Below are positions 52,211 through 60,098 of a stretch of 64,000 bases of DNA, piece by piece. The position numbers and the translations under genes were made by a program. Source of the stretch: Verrucomicrobiaceae bacterium (GTDB taxonomy: Bacteria > Verrucomicrobiota > Verrucomicrobiia > Verrucomicrobiales > Akkermansiaceae); contig JAIXWR010000010.1 of assembly GCA_027491155.1 (NCBI GenBank), positions 62,001-126,000 of the forward strand, given 5' to 3'. Within the stretch, counting starts at the first letter, position 1, and every line of letters starts with the position of its first letter. Under the pieces are notes generated by a model. That model was not told the origin of the DNA, did not search any database, and saw only the letters and a list, made by a program, of their open reading frames with translations.

Positions 52211-52218
52211 AAGGAGGG
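52211..52218 (+). promoter_or_regulatory. Strong Shine-Dalgarno of rsmH
   Basis: AAGGAGGG lies 10 bp before the ATG at 52229 and fixes that start. It stands out because most genes in this window lack a recognisable Shine-Dalgarno. Confidence 0.75.
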
Positions 52219-52228
52219 CTGCGGGACC

Positions 52229-53269
52229 ATGGATAGTGCCATGGACGAGACGCCGCGGCCGCCGCGCCGGAAGCGCTATGCAGGGAAGAATCCCCGTCGC
52301 TTCGAGGAGAAATACAAGGAGCTGGATCCGGAGCGCTTCGCCGAAACGGTCGGCAAGGTGCTGGAGTCGGGCAAGACTCCGGCCGGGATGCATGTGCCGA
52401 TCCTGGTGGCGGAATGTCTGGAGGCGCTGCGGCTTGAGCCGGGGCAGACGGGGATCGATGCCACGCTGGGCTACGGCGGCCATGCGCGGGAGATTCTTTC
52501 GCGGATCGCGCCGGGCGGGCGGCTGATCGGGCTGGATGTCGATCCGATCGAACAGCCGAAGACGGAGGCGCGGCTGCGGGCGCTGGGTCATGGCGAGGAG
52601 AGCTTTGTCGCCGTGAGGTCGAACTACGCCGGGATCCGCAAGGTGCTCGACGGGCTCGGCCTGGAGGCGGTGGATTTCATCTTCGCGGACCTGGGGTGTT
52701 CCTCGATGCAGTTCGACGACCCGTCGCGCGGCTTTTCCTTCAAGGTGGACGGGCCGCTCGACATGCGGATGAATCCCGGCCGCGGGATCCCGGCCGGCGA
52801 GTGGCTGGCGAAGGTGAAGCGGGAGAAGCTGGCCGAGGTGTTGCACGACTATTCCGACGAGCCGCTGGCGGAGGAAATCGCGTCGGCGCTGGCGGGCAGG
52901 ATGCTTTCCGGCACGAAGGAGCTGGCCGCGGCGATCCGTGCGGTGCCGGAGGTGTCGCGGATGGATGCGGAGCGTTCCGAACTCGCAGTGCGGCGGGTGT
53001 TCCAGGCGCTGAGGATCGCGGTGAACGAGGAGTTCACGGCCCTGGATGCCTTCCTCCGGGTGCTGCCCTCCTGCCTCAAGCCCGGCGGACGCGTGGCGGT
53101 GCTGACCTTTCACTCGGGCGAGGACCGGCGGGTGAAGCGGGCCTTCCAACAAGGGATGCGCGACGGGACCTGGTCGGAAGTCAGCGACGGCGTGATCGTT
53201 CCCGGGCCGGAGGAGCGGCGGAGCAATCCGCGCAGCACCCCGGCGAAGCTGCGGTGGGCGGTGAGGTAG
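52229..53269 (+). CDS. rsmH: 16S rRNA (cytosine-1402-N4)-methyltransferase RsmH
   Basis: A 346-residue SAM-dependent enzyme that methylates N4 of C1402 in the ribosomal P site. HVPILVAECLEAL, DATLGYGGHAREIL (SAM loop), FADLGCSSMQFDDPSRGFSF and the closing RSNPRSTPAKLRWAVR-like end are all typical. An N-terminal basic extension of about 40 residues (RPPRRKRYAGKNPRRFEEKY) precedes the usual start and may bind RNA. In many bacteria this gene (mraW) heads the division and cell wall cluster; here no ftsL or mraY follows, so that order has been broken. A strong Shine-Dalgarno precedes it. Confidence 0.95.
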   Translation: MDSAMDETPRPPRRKRYAGKNPRRFEEKYKELDPERFAETVGKVLESGKTPAGMHVPILVAECLEALRLEPGQTGIDATLGYGGHAREILSRIAPGGRLIGLDVDPIEQPKTEARLRALGHGEESFVAVRSNYAGIRKVLDGLGLEAVDFIFADLGCSSMQFDDPSRGFSFKVDGPLDMRMNPGRGIPAGEWLAKVKREKLAEVLHDYSDEPLAEEIASALAGRMLSGTKELAAAIRAVPEVSRMDAERSELAVRRVFQALRIAVNEEFTALDAFLRVLPSCLKPGGRVAVLTFHSGEDRRVKRAFQQGMRDGTWSEVSDGVIVPGPEERRSNPRSTPAKLRWAVR

Positions 53270-53298
53270 CTCCTCCGGGAGCGCCGTTCCTTCCGGGC

Positions 53299-53317
53299 CT
53301 TCGTAGCTTTAGCGAAG
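53299..53317. repeat. Short palindrome between rsmH and DUF2891
   Basis: CTTCG-TAGCTTTAG-CGAAG followed by TAGGC forms a small inverted repeat with the CGAAGTAG word shared with the type A palindromes. It sits in the 203-bp rsmH-DUF2891 gap, which also has CGCATCGCCGACGGGTGAAC and further GC-rich repeats but no gene. Confidence 0.5.
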
Positions 53318-53472
53318 TAGGCAGGCCGGCAGAGCGGTCCCCAGGATACCGCAGCCCTTTCAAGGCCGCATCGCCGACGGGTGAACCTTCCGTGCTTCTG
53401 CGGGGCAGAGCCTCCGCGCCCCCAGTGAAGATCCTGCTTCTCGTGGGCATTTCACTTGGCTTTCCTCACAGC

Positions 53473-54558
53473 ATGCTCCGCCTGATTCGTTCAGCCTTTC
53501 TTGCCGCGCTTGCGGTGGCCTCTTCCTTCGGTCAGGAAAAGCCCATGACCGAAGAGCAGGCGGCGGGCTTTGTGAAACTTGCGTTGGCAGGGATCGACCG
53601 CGAGTATCCGAACAAGACCGGCCACGTCACCACCGGTCCGGAGAACCTGAGATCGCCGCGGGCGATGCACCCCGTTTTTTACGGGCACTTCGACTGGCAC
53701 TCGTCGGTTCACGGCCACTGGATGCTGCTGCGCCTCATGAAGCTTTTCCCCGAGGCCCCGTTCGCCGGCGAGGTGCGTGGTATCCTCAAGCAACGACTGA
53801 CGGTCGAGGGACTGGCGGCTGAAGCGGCTTATTTCAAGACCAAGGAGAACCGCAGTTTCGAGCGGATGTATGGCTGGGCCTGGGCGCTGCGACTGGCGCT
53901 GGAACTCCGGACCTGGGACGATCCCGACGGCCGCGAATGGGCGAAGGATTTCCAGCCGCTGGAGAAACAGATCACCGGGCTCGCCAAGGACTACCTGCCG
54001 AAGCTCGATTGGCCGGTGCGCTGCGGCTTCCACCCGGAGACGGCCTTTCCGCTGGGGCAGATGCTCGACTACGCAAGGGGGACCGGCGACCGGGAGTTCG
54101 AGTCGTTGCTGTTAGAGAAGGCGCGGGCCTTCTACGGAAAGGACCGGAACTACCCGACGGCCTACGAGCCCTCGGGCAACGACTTCTTCTCGCCCGGCTT
54201 GAATGCCGCCGACCTGATGCGGCGGGTGCTGCCGGCGGAGGAGTTCGGGCGCTGGCTGGAAGCCTACTTCCCGGAGCTGTCGGCGGGAAAGGCGGGCAAC
54301 CTGCTGACACCGGTGACCGTGAGCGATCCGACGGACGGTCACTTGATCCACCTCGCCGGACTGAACCTGACGCGGGCGTGGACGATGCGGGGAATCGCGT
54401 CGGTTTTGGCGGAGGGGGACGCGCGGAAGAAGGTGCTGCTGGATGCCGCGGCGAAGCACGCCGACGCGGGGCTCGGGCTCGTGGCGACCGGGCACTATGA
54501 AGGAGATCATTGGCTGGGCTCCTTCGCGGTGTATTTGCTGAGCGGAAGCGGGAAGTAG
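53473..54558 (+). CDS. DUF2891 family protein, exported
   Basis: A 361-residue protein with an N-terminal signal peptide (MLRLIRSAFLAALAVASSFG). DUF2891 hallmarks are HPVFYGHFDWHSSVHGHW near residue 65, MYGWAWALRLALEL, and GNDFFSPGLNAADLM; the pattern suggests an alpha-toroid fold like glycoside hydrolases or lyases with His/Asp/Trp in the centre. The activity is unknown. The ATG at 53473 is selected for its signal peptide; upstream open sequence belongs to rsmH in another frame. The stop TAG is part of a REP-like repeat. One of the rare TTA codons occurs at 54112. Confidence 0.88.
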   Translation: MLRLIRSAFLAALAVASSFGQEKPMTEEQAAGFVKLALAGIDREYPNKTGHVTTGPENLRSPRAMHPVFYGHFDWHSSVHGHWMLLRLMKLFPEAPFAGEVRGILKQRLTVEGLAAEAAYFKTKENRSFERMYGWAWALRLALELRTWDDPDGREWAKDFQPLEKQITGLAKDYLPKLDWPVRCGFHPETAFPLGQMLDYARGTGDREFESLLLEKARAFYGKDRNYPTAYEPSGNDFFSPGLNAADLMRRVLPAEEFGRWLEAYFPELSAGKAGNLLTPVTVSDPTDGHLIHLAGLNLTRAWTMRGIASVLAEGDARKKVLLDAAAKHADAGLGLVATGHYEGDHWLGSFAVYLLSGSGK

Positions 54559-54667
54559 CGCGACTTTGCAAGTTGCGCGGGGTGCGGCGGACTGCTCCCG
54601 GGGCTGCGAGGCTTCAGGGCGTGGCGACCCGTGCACCCGCACAACGTGCAACGTCGTGCTACTTCGC
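54553..54667. repeat. REPIN-like pair of type A palindromes
   Basis: GAAGTAG then GCGCGACTT-TGC-AAGTTGCGC (54558-54578) and, reversed, GCACAACGT-GCA-ACGTCGTGC then TACTTCG (54639-54666). The two units face each other over a 60-bp spacer, the arrangement of REPIN elements. The TAG of the first unit (54556-54558) is the stop codon of the DUF2891 gene. The unit at the arsC stop is a near copy of the first. Confidence 0.7.
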
Positions 54668-54720
54668 GGTCGCGACTTCTTTGCTTTTCCATCGCACCTG
54701 TCCCGCGTCACCGTCCCGCC

Positions 54721-56508
54721 GTGCCCGCCGTCACGAACATCTCCTGCTACCGCTTCGCCCGGATGGACGGGCTCAAGGTCCTTCGCGAAGAGCTGATCGT
54801 CTTTTGCAAGCAGCGCGCCTTGAAGGGGACCATCCTGCTCGCGCCGGAAGGGATCAACCTCTTCGTCGCCGGCAGCGCGGAGGGGATCGAGGAGCTGTTA
54901 GGCGTGTTGCGCGTCCTGCCGGGACTGGATGGCCTCGCGCCGAAGTACAGCCTCAGCGACGAGCAGCCTTTCTCCCGGATGCTGGTGCGGTTGAAGAAGG
55001 AGATCATCGCGTTCGGGGTCGAGGGCATCGATCCCGCCGCCTACACCTCGCCGCGGATCGAGGCGCGGACGCTCAAGCAATGGCTCGATGAAGGAAAGCC
55101 GGTCATCCTTTACGACACCCGCAACGATTACGAGGTGAAGCTCGGCACTTTCCGCAACGCGATTCCCGCGGGCATCGACCACTTCCGTTACTTTCCGGCG
55201 GCGGTGGCGGCCTTGCCGGAGGAGATGAAGGTTGCGCCGGTGGTGACCTTCTGCACCGGCGGGATCCGCTGCGAGAAAGCCGCGCCGTTCATGGAGCGGG
55301 CCGGCTTCCGCGAGGTCTATCAGCTTGAGGGCGGCATCCTGAAGTACTTCGAGGAAGTCGGCGGCGATCACTACGACGGCGAGTGCTTCGTCTTCGACCA
55401 GCGGGTCGGCGTCGATCCCGCCCTGCGCGAGACCGGCTCGGCGGTGTGCTTCGTGTGCCAGGCCCCTCTAACCGCCGAGGAGCAGGAAGACCCGCGACAC
55501 GTGCCGGAGGTATCTTGCCCGCATTGCTACCGCTCGGACGCGGAGAAGATGTCGGAGCGGATCGCGCGGCGGCAGGATGCGTTGGAGCGGGTGACCGATC
55601 CCTTGCCGGGCAGCGTTCCCTACGAGAACCGCCGGCCTGTGCGGGTGCCTGAATGGCTCGACGGGAAGACCATTCTCGAGGTGCTGGAGGGCTTGTTTCC
55701 GCAGTTGCCGCGGGAGCAGTGGATGGAGCATTTCTCGGCGGGCAACGTGCTGGATCCGCGCGGTGCTGTGGCACTGCCGGAGCAGCCGACGCGGGCCGGG
55801 GAAGAGTGGACGCGGGTGTTTCCCGGGACCATCGAGCCGGAGGTGAACGCGGCGATCGAGGTGCTCTATGAGGACGAAGCAATCATCGTCCTCAACAAAC
55901 CCGCACCGCTGCCGATGCATGCCTGCGGGCGATTCAACCGGAACACGCTGGTGCATTTCCTCCACGCGGCGTGGCATCCCGAGAAGCCGAAGCCGGCGCA
56001 TCGCTTGGACGCGAATACCAGCGGCGTGGTGGTCTGCGCGCGGACGCGCCATTTCGCGAAGCTCTTGCAGCCGCAGTTCACGCGGGGCGAGGTGGAGAAG
56101 GTTTATCTGGCGCGGGTTCACGGGCATCCGGCGCAGGATGAATTCAAGATCGACGCGCCGATTTCCGATGAACCGACGCGGCTCGGTGCGCGGGAGATCG
56201 AGGAGGAAGGTCAAGAGGCGGTGACGGTGTTCCGGGTGCTGCGACGGGATGCCGACGGGACCTCGCTGTTAGAAGCACGGCCCCTCACAGGCCGGACCAA
56301 CCAGATCCGGATCCACCTGTGGCACGCGGGATTTCCGATCACGGGAGATCCGGTGTATTTGCCGGAGGGGAAGCGCGGGGATACGCAGACTTTGGGCGTG
56401 GGGGATCCGCCGATGGGCTTGCATGCGTGGAGGCTGTCGTTCCGGCATCCGCTGAGCGGGGAGAAGCTGAGCTTCGAGGCGGAGGTGCCGGAGTGGGTGA
56501 AAATGTAG
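54721..56508 (+). CDS. TrhO-type rhodanese tRNA hydroxylase fused to RluA pseudouridine synthase
   Basis: A 595-residue two-enzyme protein. N-terminal half (about 1-300): UPF0176/TrhO, which hydroxylates U34 of tRNA, with [11 protein letters not shown] near residue 36, the rhodanese active-site loop [11 protein letters not shown] (Cys near 178) and a C-terminal zinc-like CxxC/CPHC region ([15 protein letters not shown]). C-terminal half (about 330-595): RluA-family pseudouridine synthase with motif [14 protein letters not shown] holding the catalytic Asp and [18 protein letters not shown] at 54721 begins [12 protein letters not shown], matching the family; upstream open sequence lies in the repeat. 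The TAG stop opens a type B palindrome. Fusing two tRNA/rRNA uridine modifiers is uncommon. Confidence 0.9.
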   Translation: MPAVTNISCYRFARMDGLKVLREELIVFCKQRALKGTILLAPEGINLFVAGSAEGIEELLGVLRVLPGLDGLAPKYSLSDEQPFSRMLVRLKKEIIAFGVEGIDPAAYTSPRIEARTLKQWLDEGKPVILYDTRNDYEVKLGTFRNAIPAGIDHFRYFPAAVAALPEEMKVAPVVTFCTGGIRCEKAAPFMERAGFREVYQLEGGILKYFEEVGGDHYDGECFVFDQRVGVDPALRETGSAVCFVCQAPLTAEEQEDPRHVPEVSCPHCYRSDAEKMSERIARRQDALERVTDPLPGSVPYENRRPVRVPEWLDGKTILEVLEGLFPQLPREQWMEHFSAGNVLDPRGAVALPEQPTRAGEEWTRVFPGTIEPEVNAAIEVLYEDEAIIVLNKPAPLPMHACGRFNRNTLVHFLHAAWHPEKPKPAHRLDANTSGVVVCARTRHFAKLLQPQFTRGEVEKVYLARVHGHPAQDEFKIDAPISDEPTRLGAREIEEEGQEAVTVFRVLRRDADGTSLLEARPLTGRTNQIRIHLWHAGFPITGDPVYLPEGKRGDTQTLGVGDPPMGLHAWRLSFRHPLSGEKLSFEAEVPEWVKM

Positions 56509-56634
56509 CGGCGGTCTGCGACCGCCGGTGACTGTAATGTAGCACGGGGTGGTCCACCCGGCAGTGAAAGGTAAAGAACGGCATGGATGGTTGCTTCGTT
56601 TACAGAGTGCGGCGGTCATAGACGCGGCCGCTAC
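56504..56634. repeat. Cluster of type B palindromes between convergent genes
   Basis: Three related units. B1: ATGTAG then GGCGGTC-TGC-GACCGCC (56510-56526). B2: TGTAGCACGGGGTGGTCCACCCG (from 56539). B3, reversed: TTGTAGCGGCCGCGTCTATGACCGCC (56612-56636 on the minus strand). The TAG in B1 is the stop codon of the TrhO-RluA gene; the TAG in B3 is the stop codon of the HAD gene. No gene is present here. Confidence 0.7.
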
Positions 56635-57290
56635 AAGTCGAGAAGCTCCCGCAGGTCGCGGATCACCTGATCAGCCCCGCAGTCATCGAGGCTTCTCCCA
56701 CGGAGGCGGAGGGACTTCGGATCCCCGGCGAAGAGGGCGGTGCGGAAACCGGTGGCGCGGGCGGGGTCGATGTCGTTGCGGACGTCGTTGCCCACGTAGA
56801 GAACCTCTGCGGCGGGGATGCCACGCCGGGCGAGCTCGTCGCGGAGGACTTCGAAGAGCCAGGGGTCGGGTTTTGCCCGACGCTCGAGGTAAGAAAGGCA
56901 GCAGAGTTCCGGATCGATCCCGAGGTCTGTTAGAGTGGCGCCGAGGGCCTCCTCGAGGACCGGCACGGTGTAAAACTGGGCGTTGGAGATCAGGCCGAGC
57001 GGGATGCCTTTCGCCGCGAGGCGGCGGAGGGTTTCGGCGGCACCGGGCATCGGGGTGACGGGGTTCGCCTTCTTCTCGTGAGCGATGGCGAGGGCCTCGA
57101 TTTCATCGGGCGCGAGCTCCGGGTGGAGTGCGGCGTGGATCTCGCGGATGTCGATTTCCGGGAAGGGATGGGGCGAGGCGGCGTGGGCCTTGGCGATGAG
57201 GTCACGGAGTGAAGGGTCGGGGTGGAGTTCTCCCGCGGCGGAACTCAGCAAGGTGCCGTAGATATCGAAAAGAACGGCGCGCGGGCTCAC
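56631..57290 (-). CDS. HAD superfamily hydrolase with DxYGT motif
   Basis: A 219-residue cytosolic HAD protein. Motif I is FDIYGTLL (D-x-Y, not D-x-D), motif II LGLISNAQ, motif III the lysine in RAKPDPWLF, and motif IV GNDVRNDIDPA. In phosphatases of this fold the second Asp of motif I is the acid/base; a Tyr there is typical of haloacid-dehalogenase-like members, so phosphatase activity is doubtful although family members with DxYGT are poorly characterised. The GTG at 57290 overlaps the glycosyltransferase stop as GTGA. The stop TAG is in a type B palindrome. It is the last gene of a four-gene unit. Confidence 0.85.
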   Translation of the reverse strand: MSPRAVLFDIYGTLLSSAAGELHPDPSLRDLIAKAHAASPHPFPEIDIREIHAALHPELAPDEIEALAIAHEKKANPVTPMPGAAETLRRLAAKGIPLGLISNAQFYTVPVLEEALGATLTDLGIDPELCCLSYLERRAKPDPWLFEVLRDELARRGIPAAEVLYVGNDVRNDIDPARATGFRTALFAGDPKSLRLRGRSLDDCGADQVIRDLRELLDL

Positions 57291-58759
57291 GTCAGCAGGA
57301 AGTGGAAGGAGCCGGGCTTGAGGAAGCGGTTGAGAACCTTGTGCTTCGGAACGTAATCGGGGGCGACGGGCTTGGCGTTGATCAACGATGCGTAAAGACT
57401 GCTCAAGCGGGCGGTGTAGGCCTCGGTCGAGTAGGCGGCGAGGTCCCGCGGCTTGGCGGTCGGGGTGGTTTGCTTGAGCGTGCGGCATAGCCAGAGCCGG
57501 AGCGGCAGGGTTTCGGTGCGGCTTTCGACGAGGATCTCGTCGCCCTCACCGCCGGCCAGGATGCGGTGGATGACCTGGCGCTGGAGGTCTTCGGGCAGGT
57601 TGCCGAAGTCGAGGTGGCCGCGGTGGAGCATCGCGGCGAAGGACCGCTCGACGTGCTCGTTGGACATGACCTGCCCGTAAGTCTCGAGCGTCATCCGCAA
57701 GCTGCGGACCAGCCGCTGGCGCAAGGTCTCCATGCCGACCCAGGCGACCGGGACCAGCAGGCGGTCGTAGAGCCGGCCGGGGACGATGCCGGCTTCGGAG
57801 AAGTCGTTGGTGACGTTCGGCAGGTTGCGGCCGAGCAGCGGTTTGCCGATCATGGCGGGCTCGAGGAAGCCGAGGCCGAAACCTTCGGCGACAGAGGTGG
57901 TGAGGACATGGGTCGAGCATCTCAGCCAACTGGCATAGCTGCGCGATGCCCTCGGTGCGGGGGAAACCTTGCCGACGACGTCGAGCATCACCGGCAGTCC
58001 GGAGTCCTGGGCGAAGGCGGCCCATTCGTCGAAGACCGCCTGCCAGCGGATGTTATCCGGCGAGAGGGTGAGGGCGTAGCGGGTGCCTTTCGGCGACAGC
58101 GCGGCGAGCAGGAAGAGTTCGCCGAGGTTCTTGCGGCGGATCCCGCGGACCGGATAGAGGACCAGCGGGTGCTCGGGCGGCGTGTCGAGCGGCTTGACGG
58201 CGGCCGGCGGGGTGATGGCGTTCGGCAACAGGATCGAGCGCTCGGCGGGCAGCCCGGCGGCAAGGAAGAGCTGGCGGTCGTAGGAATTGAGGAAGGCCTG
58301 GCGGATCCGCGGGGAGTGCGGGTAGAGGGTTTCGGTGTCGGCGATGACCGGGTAGTTTTGCGGGCGGCCGTCCTCGGCGAAGTCGTGGAATTGCAGTACC
58401 ATCGCGTCGCCGGACTCGGCGAGGATCGCGACGGCATCGGCGATGGCCCGGTTGCGGCCGAGCGAGTGGTTGTGGAAATGCCAGACGATGGGGCCCGGGC
58501 CGAGCACGCTGGCGGCGGCGGCGCGCATTGCCTGGGAAAGCTGGAGGCCGGTGGGACCGCCGGGATCGGTGCCGTAGCGGAGGCCTTCGACGACCTGGAC
58601 CGGCAGGTGCGGGTCGCGCTCGTCCGGTTCGCCGCTCAGGATGACGTGGGGGATTCCCGCCGACTTCAGGCAGGCGGCGGCGGTGTGGATGACGCGCGTC
58701 ACCCCGCCGCGGTTGAGGTGGTAGTGGACGATGGCGACGGAGTAGGGAGCGGTCTTCAC
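57287..58759 (-). CDS. GT4-type glycosyltransferase
   Basis: A 490-residue GT-B enzyme. The N-terminal domain starts VKTAPYSVAIVHYHLNRGGVTRV with the glycine-rich HLxxGGVxRV loop; the C-terminal domain has EGFGLGFLE (the E-x7-E motif of retaining GT4 enzymes), followed by GKPLLGRNLPNVT. About 110 residues past the domain are extra (RRSMT-like, ending NRFLKPGSFHFLLT). The GTG at 58759 overlaps the GNAT stop as GTGA and its stop overlaps the HAD start the same way. Given the neighbouring GpgS-like gene, it may extend or modify a glucosylglycerate-type compound. Acceptor and donor are unknown. Confidence 0.85.
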   Translation of the reverse strand: MKTAPYSVAIVHYHLNRGGVTRVIHTAAACLKSAGIPHVILSGEPDERDPHLPVQVVEGLRYGTDPGGPTGLQLSQAMRAAAASVLGPGPIVWHFHNHSLGRNRAIADAVAILAESGDAMVLQFHDFAEDGRPQNYPVIADTETLYPHSPRIRQAFLNSYDRQLFLAAGLPAERSILLPNAITPPAAVKPLDTPPEHPLVLYPVRGIRRKNLGELFLLAALSPKGTRYALTLSPDNIRWQAVFDEWAAFAQDSGLPVMLDVVGKVSPAPRASRSYASWLRCSTHVLTTSVAEGFGLGFLEPAMIGKPLLGRNLPNVTNDFSEAGIVPGRLYDRLLVPVAWVGMETLRQRLVRSLRMTLETYGQVMSNEHVERSFAAMLHRGHLDFGNLPEDLQRQVIHRILAGGEGDEILVESRTETLPLRLWLCRTLKQTTPTAKPRDLAAYSTEAYTARLSSLYASLINAKPVAPDYVPKHKVLNRFLKPGSFHFLLT

Positions 58760-59202
58760 CGGTCGAGCGGGGCGAGGGGTTTGATGAAGTGGAAGCCGCG
58801 GATTTCGTAACCGAGGCGGTGGTAGAGCCGGTGCGAGGCGTGGTTCGATGTGTAACTGTCGAGCACCCCGATGTTGCAGTTTTCCTCGATCGCGAGGGCT
58901 TCGAGATGGCGCATCAGAGCAGAACCCAAGCCGGAGGAGCGGCGGGCGGAATCGACCACCAGATTGTCGATCTCCAGGTAGCGGCCGCACCAGATCTTTG
59001 TGGCGATCCAGACACCGGCGACCGCGGCGAGCTGGCCGTCCACGAAGGCGCCGAAGATCCGGTAGTGCGGGTGTTCGGCGAGGATGGTGGCGAAGCGCTG
59101 CGCGAGGACCGCCGGCGGGACATCGGGGTTTAGCTGCGCGAACAGGGCGTTCGCGGCGGGATGATCTTCGGCAGCGAGTTCGCGGATTTCCGGAGGGTTC
59201 AC
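58756..59202 (-). CDS. GNAT family N-acetyltransferase
   Basis: A 148-residue GCN5-type acyltransferase. The acetyl-CoA loop is SSGLGSALMRHLEALA (Q/RxxGxG/A form) and the C-terminal motif HRLYHRLGYEIRG is typical. EIDNLVVD is motif A's strand. It begins with GTG at 59202, overlapping the stop of the GpgS-like gene (GTGA), and ends overlapping the glycosyltransferase start. Its substrate is unknown; placement between two sugar enzymes suggests an amino sugar or an amine of the same product. Confidence 0.88.
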   Translation of the reverse strand: MNPPEIRELAAEDHPAANALFAQLNPDVPPAVLAQRFATILAEHPHYRIFGAFVDGQLAAVAGVWIATKIWCGRYLEIDNLVVDSARRSSGLGSALMRHLEALAIEENCNIGVLDSYTSNHASHRLYHRLGYEIRGFHFIKPLAPLDR

Positions 59203-60092
59203 GCCGGAAATCTAGCGCGGTCGGCGGCGGCAGGAAAGCGTTCGCGGTAGCCGGGCAGCGAAATCATCGGCGGGCGCTCCTCCGGCGCGATTCTGGCGGC
59301 TGGATAGCGAGCGAAGAACGCGTCGAGGATTTCCCCCGACATGCGCCCGAGCTGGGCGAGCGAGCGGTTGCGGTGGATCCGCTCGTCGAGGTCGGTCTGG
59401 GCAATGGCGGCGATCCCGCGGGTGCGGTGGACGTCTAACAGGTGGGCCGTTTCCACCCCGTATCCGGTCGGCATCGGCAGCGTCTCGAGGATCTCCCGCC
59501 GCGCCGCGTATTCTCCGGCCAGCGGTTGGTGGAGACCGGCGAGCTCGGGGCAGAAACGCTGGAACAACGGGCGGACGAGAATTTCGGTCACCCGGCCGCC
59601 GCCGCGGGGATCGACGCCTTCCGCGGCGAGCAGCGGGCGCTCGTAAAAGCCCTTCACGTAGCCGAGTTCCACGTGGCGGATCAGCGGGCCGACGGTGCCG
59701 TACACGAAGCGCGGGTGGATGTTGCCGATGTCTCCATCGACGAAACACAGGATGTCGCCGGTGAGGTGGTGGACGGCCTTCCACAGGTTCTCGCCCTTGC
59801 CGACCCGGTGACCTTGGAAGGGCAGGATGTCCGAGGCAAACACGACCTCCGCCCCGGCCTCTGCGGCAAGAGCGCGGGTGCGGTCGGTGGAACCGGAGTC
59901 AATGACCACCAGCTCGTCGAGCAGGCGGTGACGGTCGAAGAGCTCGGTATTTAGCACCGAAACGACGCGGGCGATGGTGCCTTCTTCGTTGAGGGTCGGA
60001 ATGCAGAGCGAGACCCGCAGGCCGGCCGCGTCCTTCGCCGCGACGAGGGCGGGAAGGTCGGCGAAGTCGAGGTGGTGGAAGCTGCGGAGCAT
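59199..60092 (-). CDS. Glucosyl-3-phosphoglycerate synthase-like glycosyltransferase (GT81)
   Basis: A 297-residue GT-A fold enzyme. Blocks shared with mycobacterial GpgS are SLCIPTLNEEGTI (nucleotide sugar), GKGENLWKA (donor/phosphate), FVDGDIGN with the DxD metal motif (D119, D121), and KGFYERPL. GpgS joins glucose to 3-phosphoglycerate, the first step of glucosylglycerate, a compatible solute, and of methylglucose lipopolysaccharide. The ATG at 60092 gives a slightly short but complete protein. It heads a GTGA-coupled unit with GNAT, GT4 and HAD genes and lies 6 bp after the Hsp33-like gene. Glucose as the sugar is by homology. Confidence 0.85.
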   Translation of the reverse strand: MLRSFHHLDFADLPALVAAKDAAGLRVSLCIPTLNEEGTIARVVSVLNTELFDRHRLLDELVVIDSGSTDRTRALAAEAGAEVVFASDILPFQGHRVGKGENLWKAVHHLTGDILCFVDGDIGNIHPRFVYGTVGPLIRHVELGYVKGFYERPLLAAEGVDPRGGGRVTEILVRPLFQRFCPELAGLHQPLAGEYAARREILETLPMPTGYGVETAHLLDVHRTRGIAAIAQTDLDERIHRNRSLAQLGRMSGEILDAFFARYPAARIAPEERPPMISLPGYRERFPAAADRARFPA

Positions 60093-60098
60093 GCCTGT

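Noticed and set aside
50760-52526. Plus-strand frame of 588 codons opposite kamA
   Set aside because: Antisense shadow of KamA; the radical SAM motifs are on the other strand.
52229-54558. A dcw (division and cell wall) cluster starting at rsmH
   Set aside because: The next gene encodes a DUF2891 protein, not FtsL, FtsI or Mur enzymes, so the cluster is not present here.
56631-57290. Annotating the HAD gene as glucosyl-3-phosphoglycerate phosphatase
   Set aside because: Motif I is DxYGT, not the DxDGT expected for a phosphatase; context alone is not enough.
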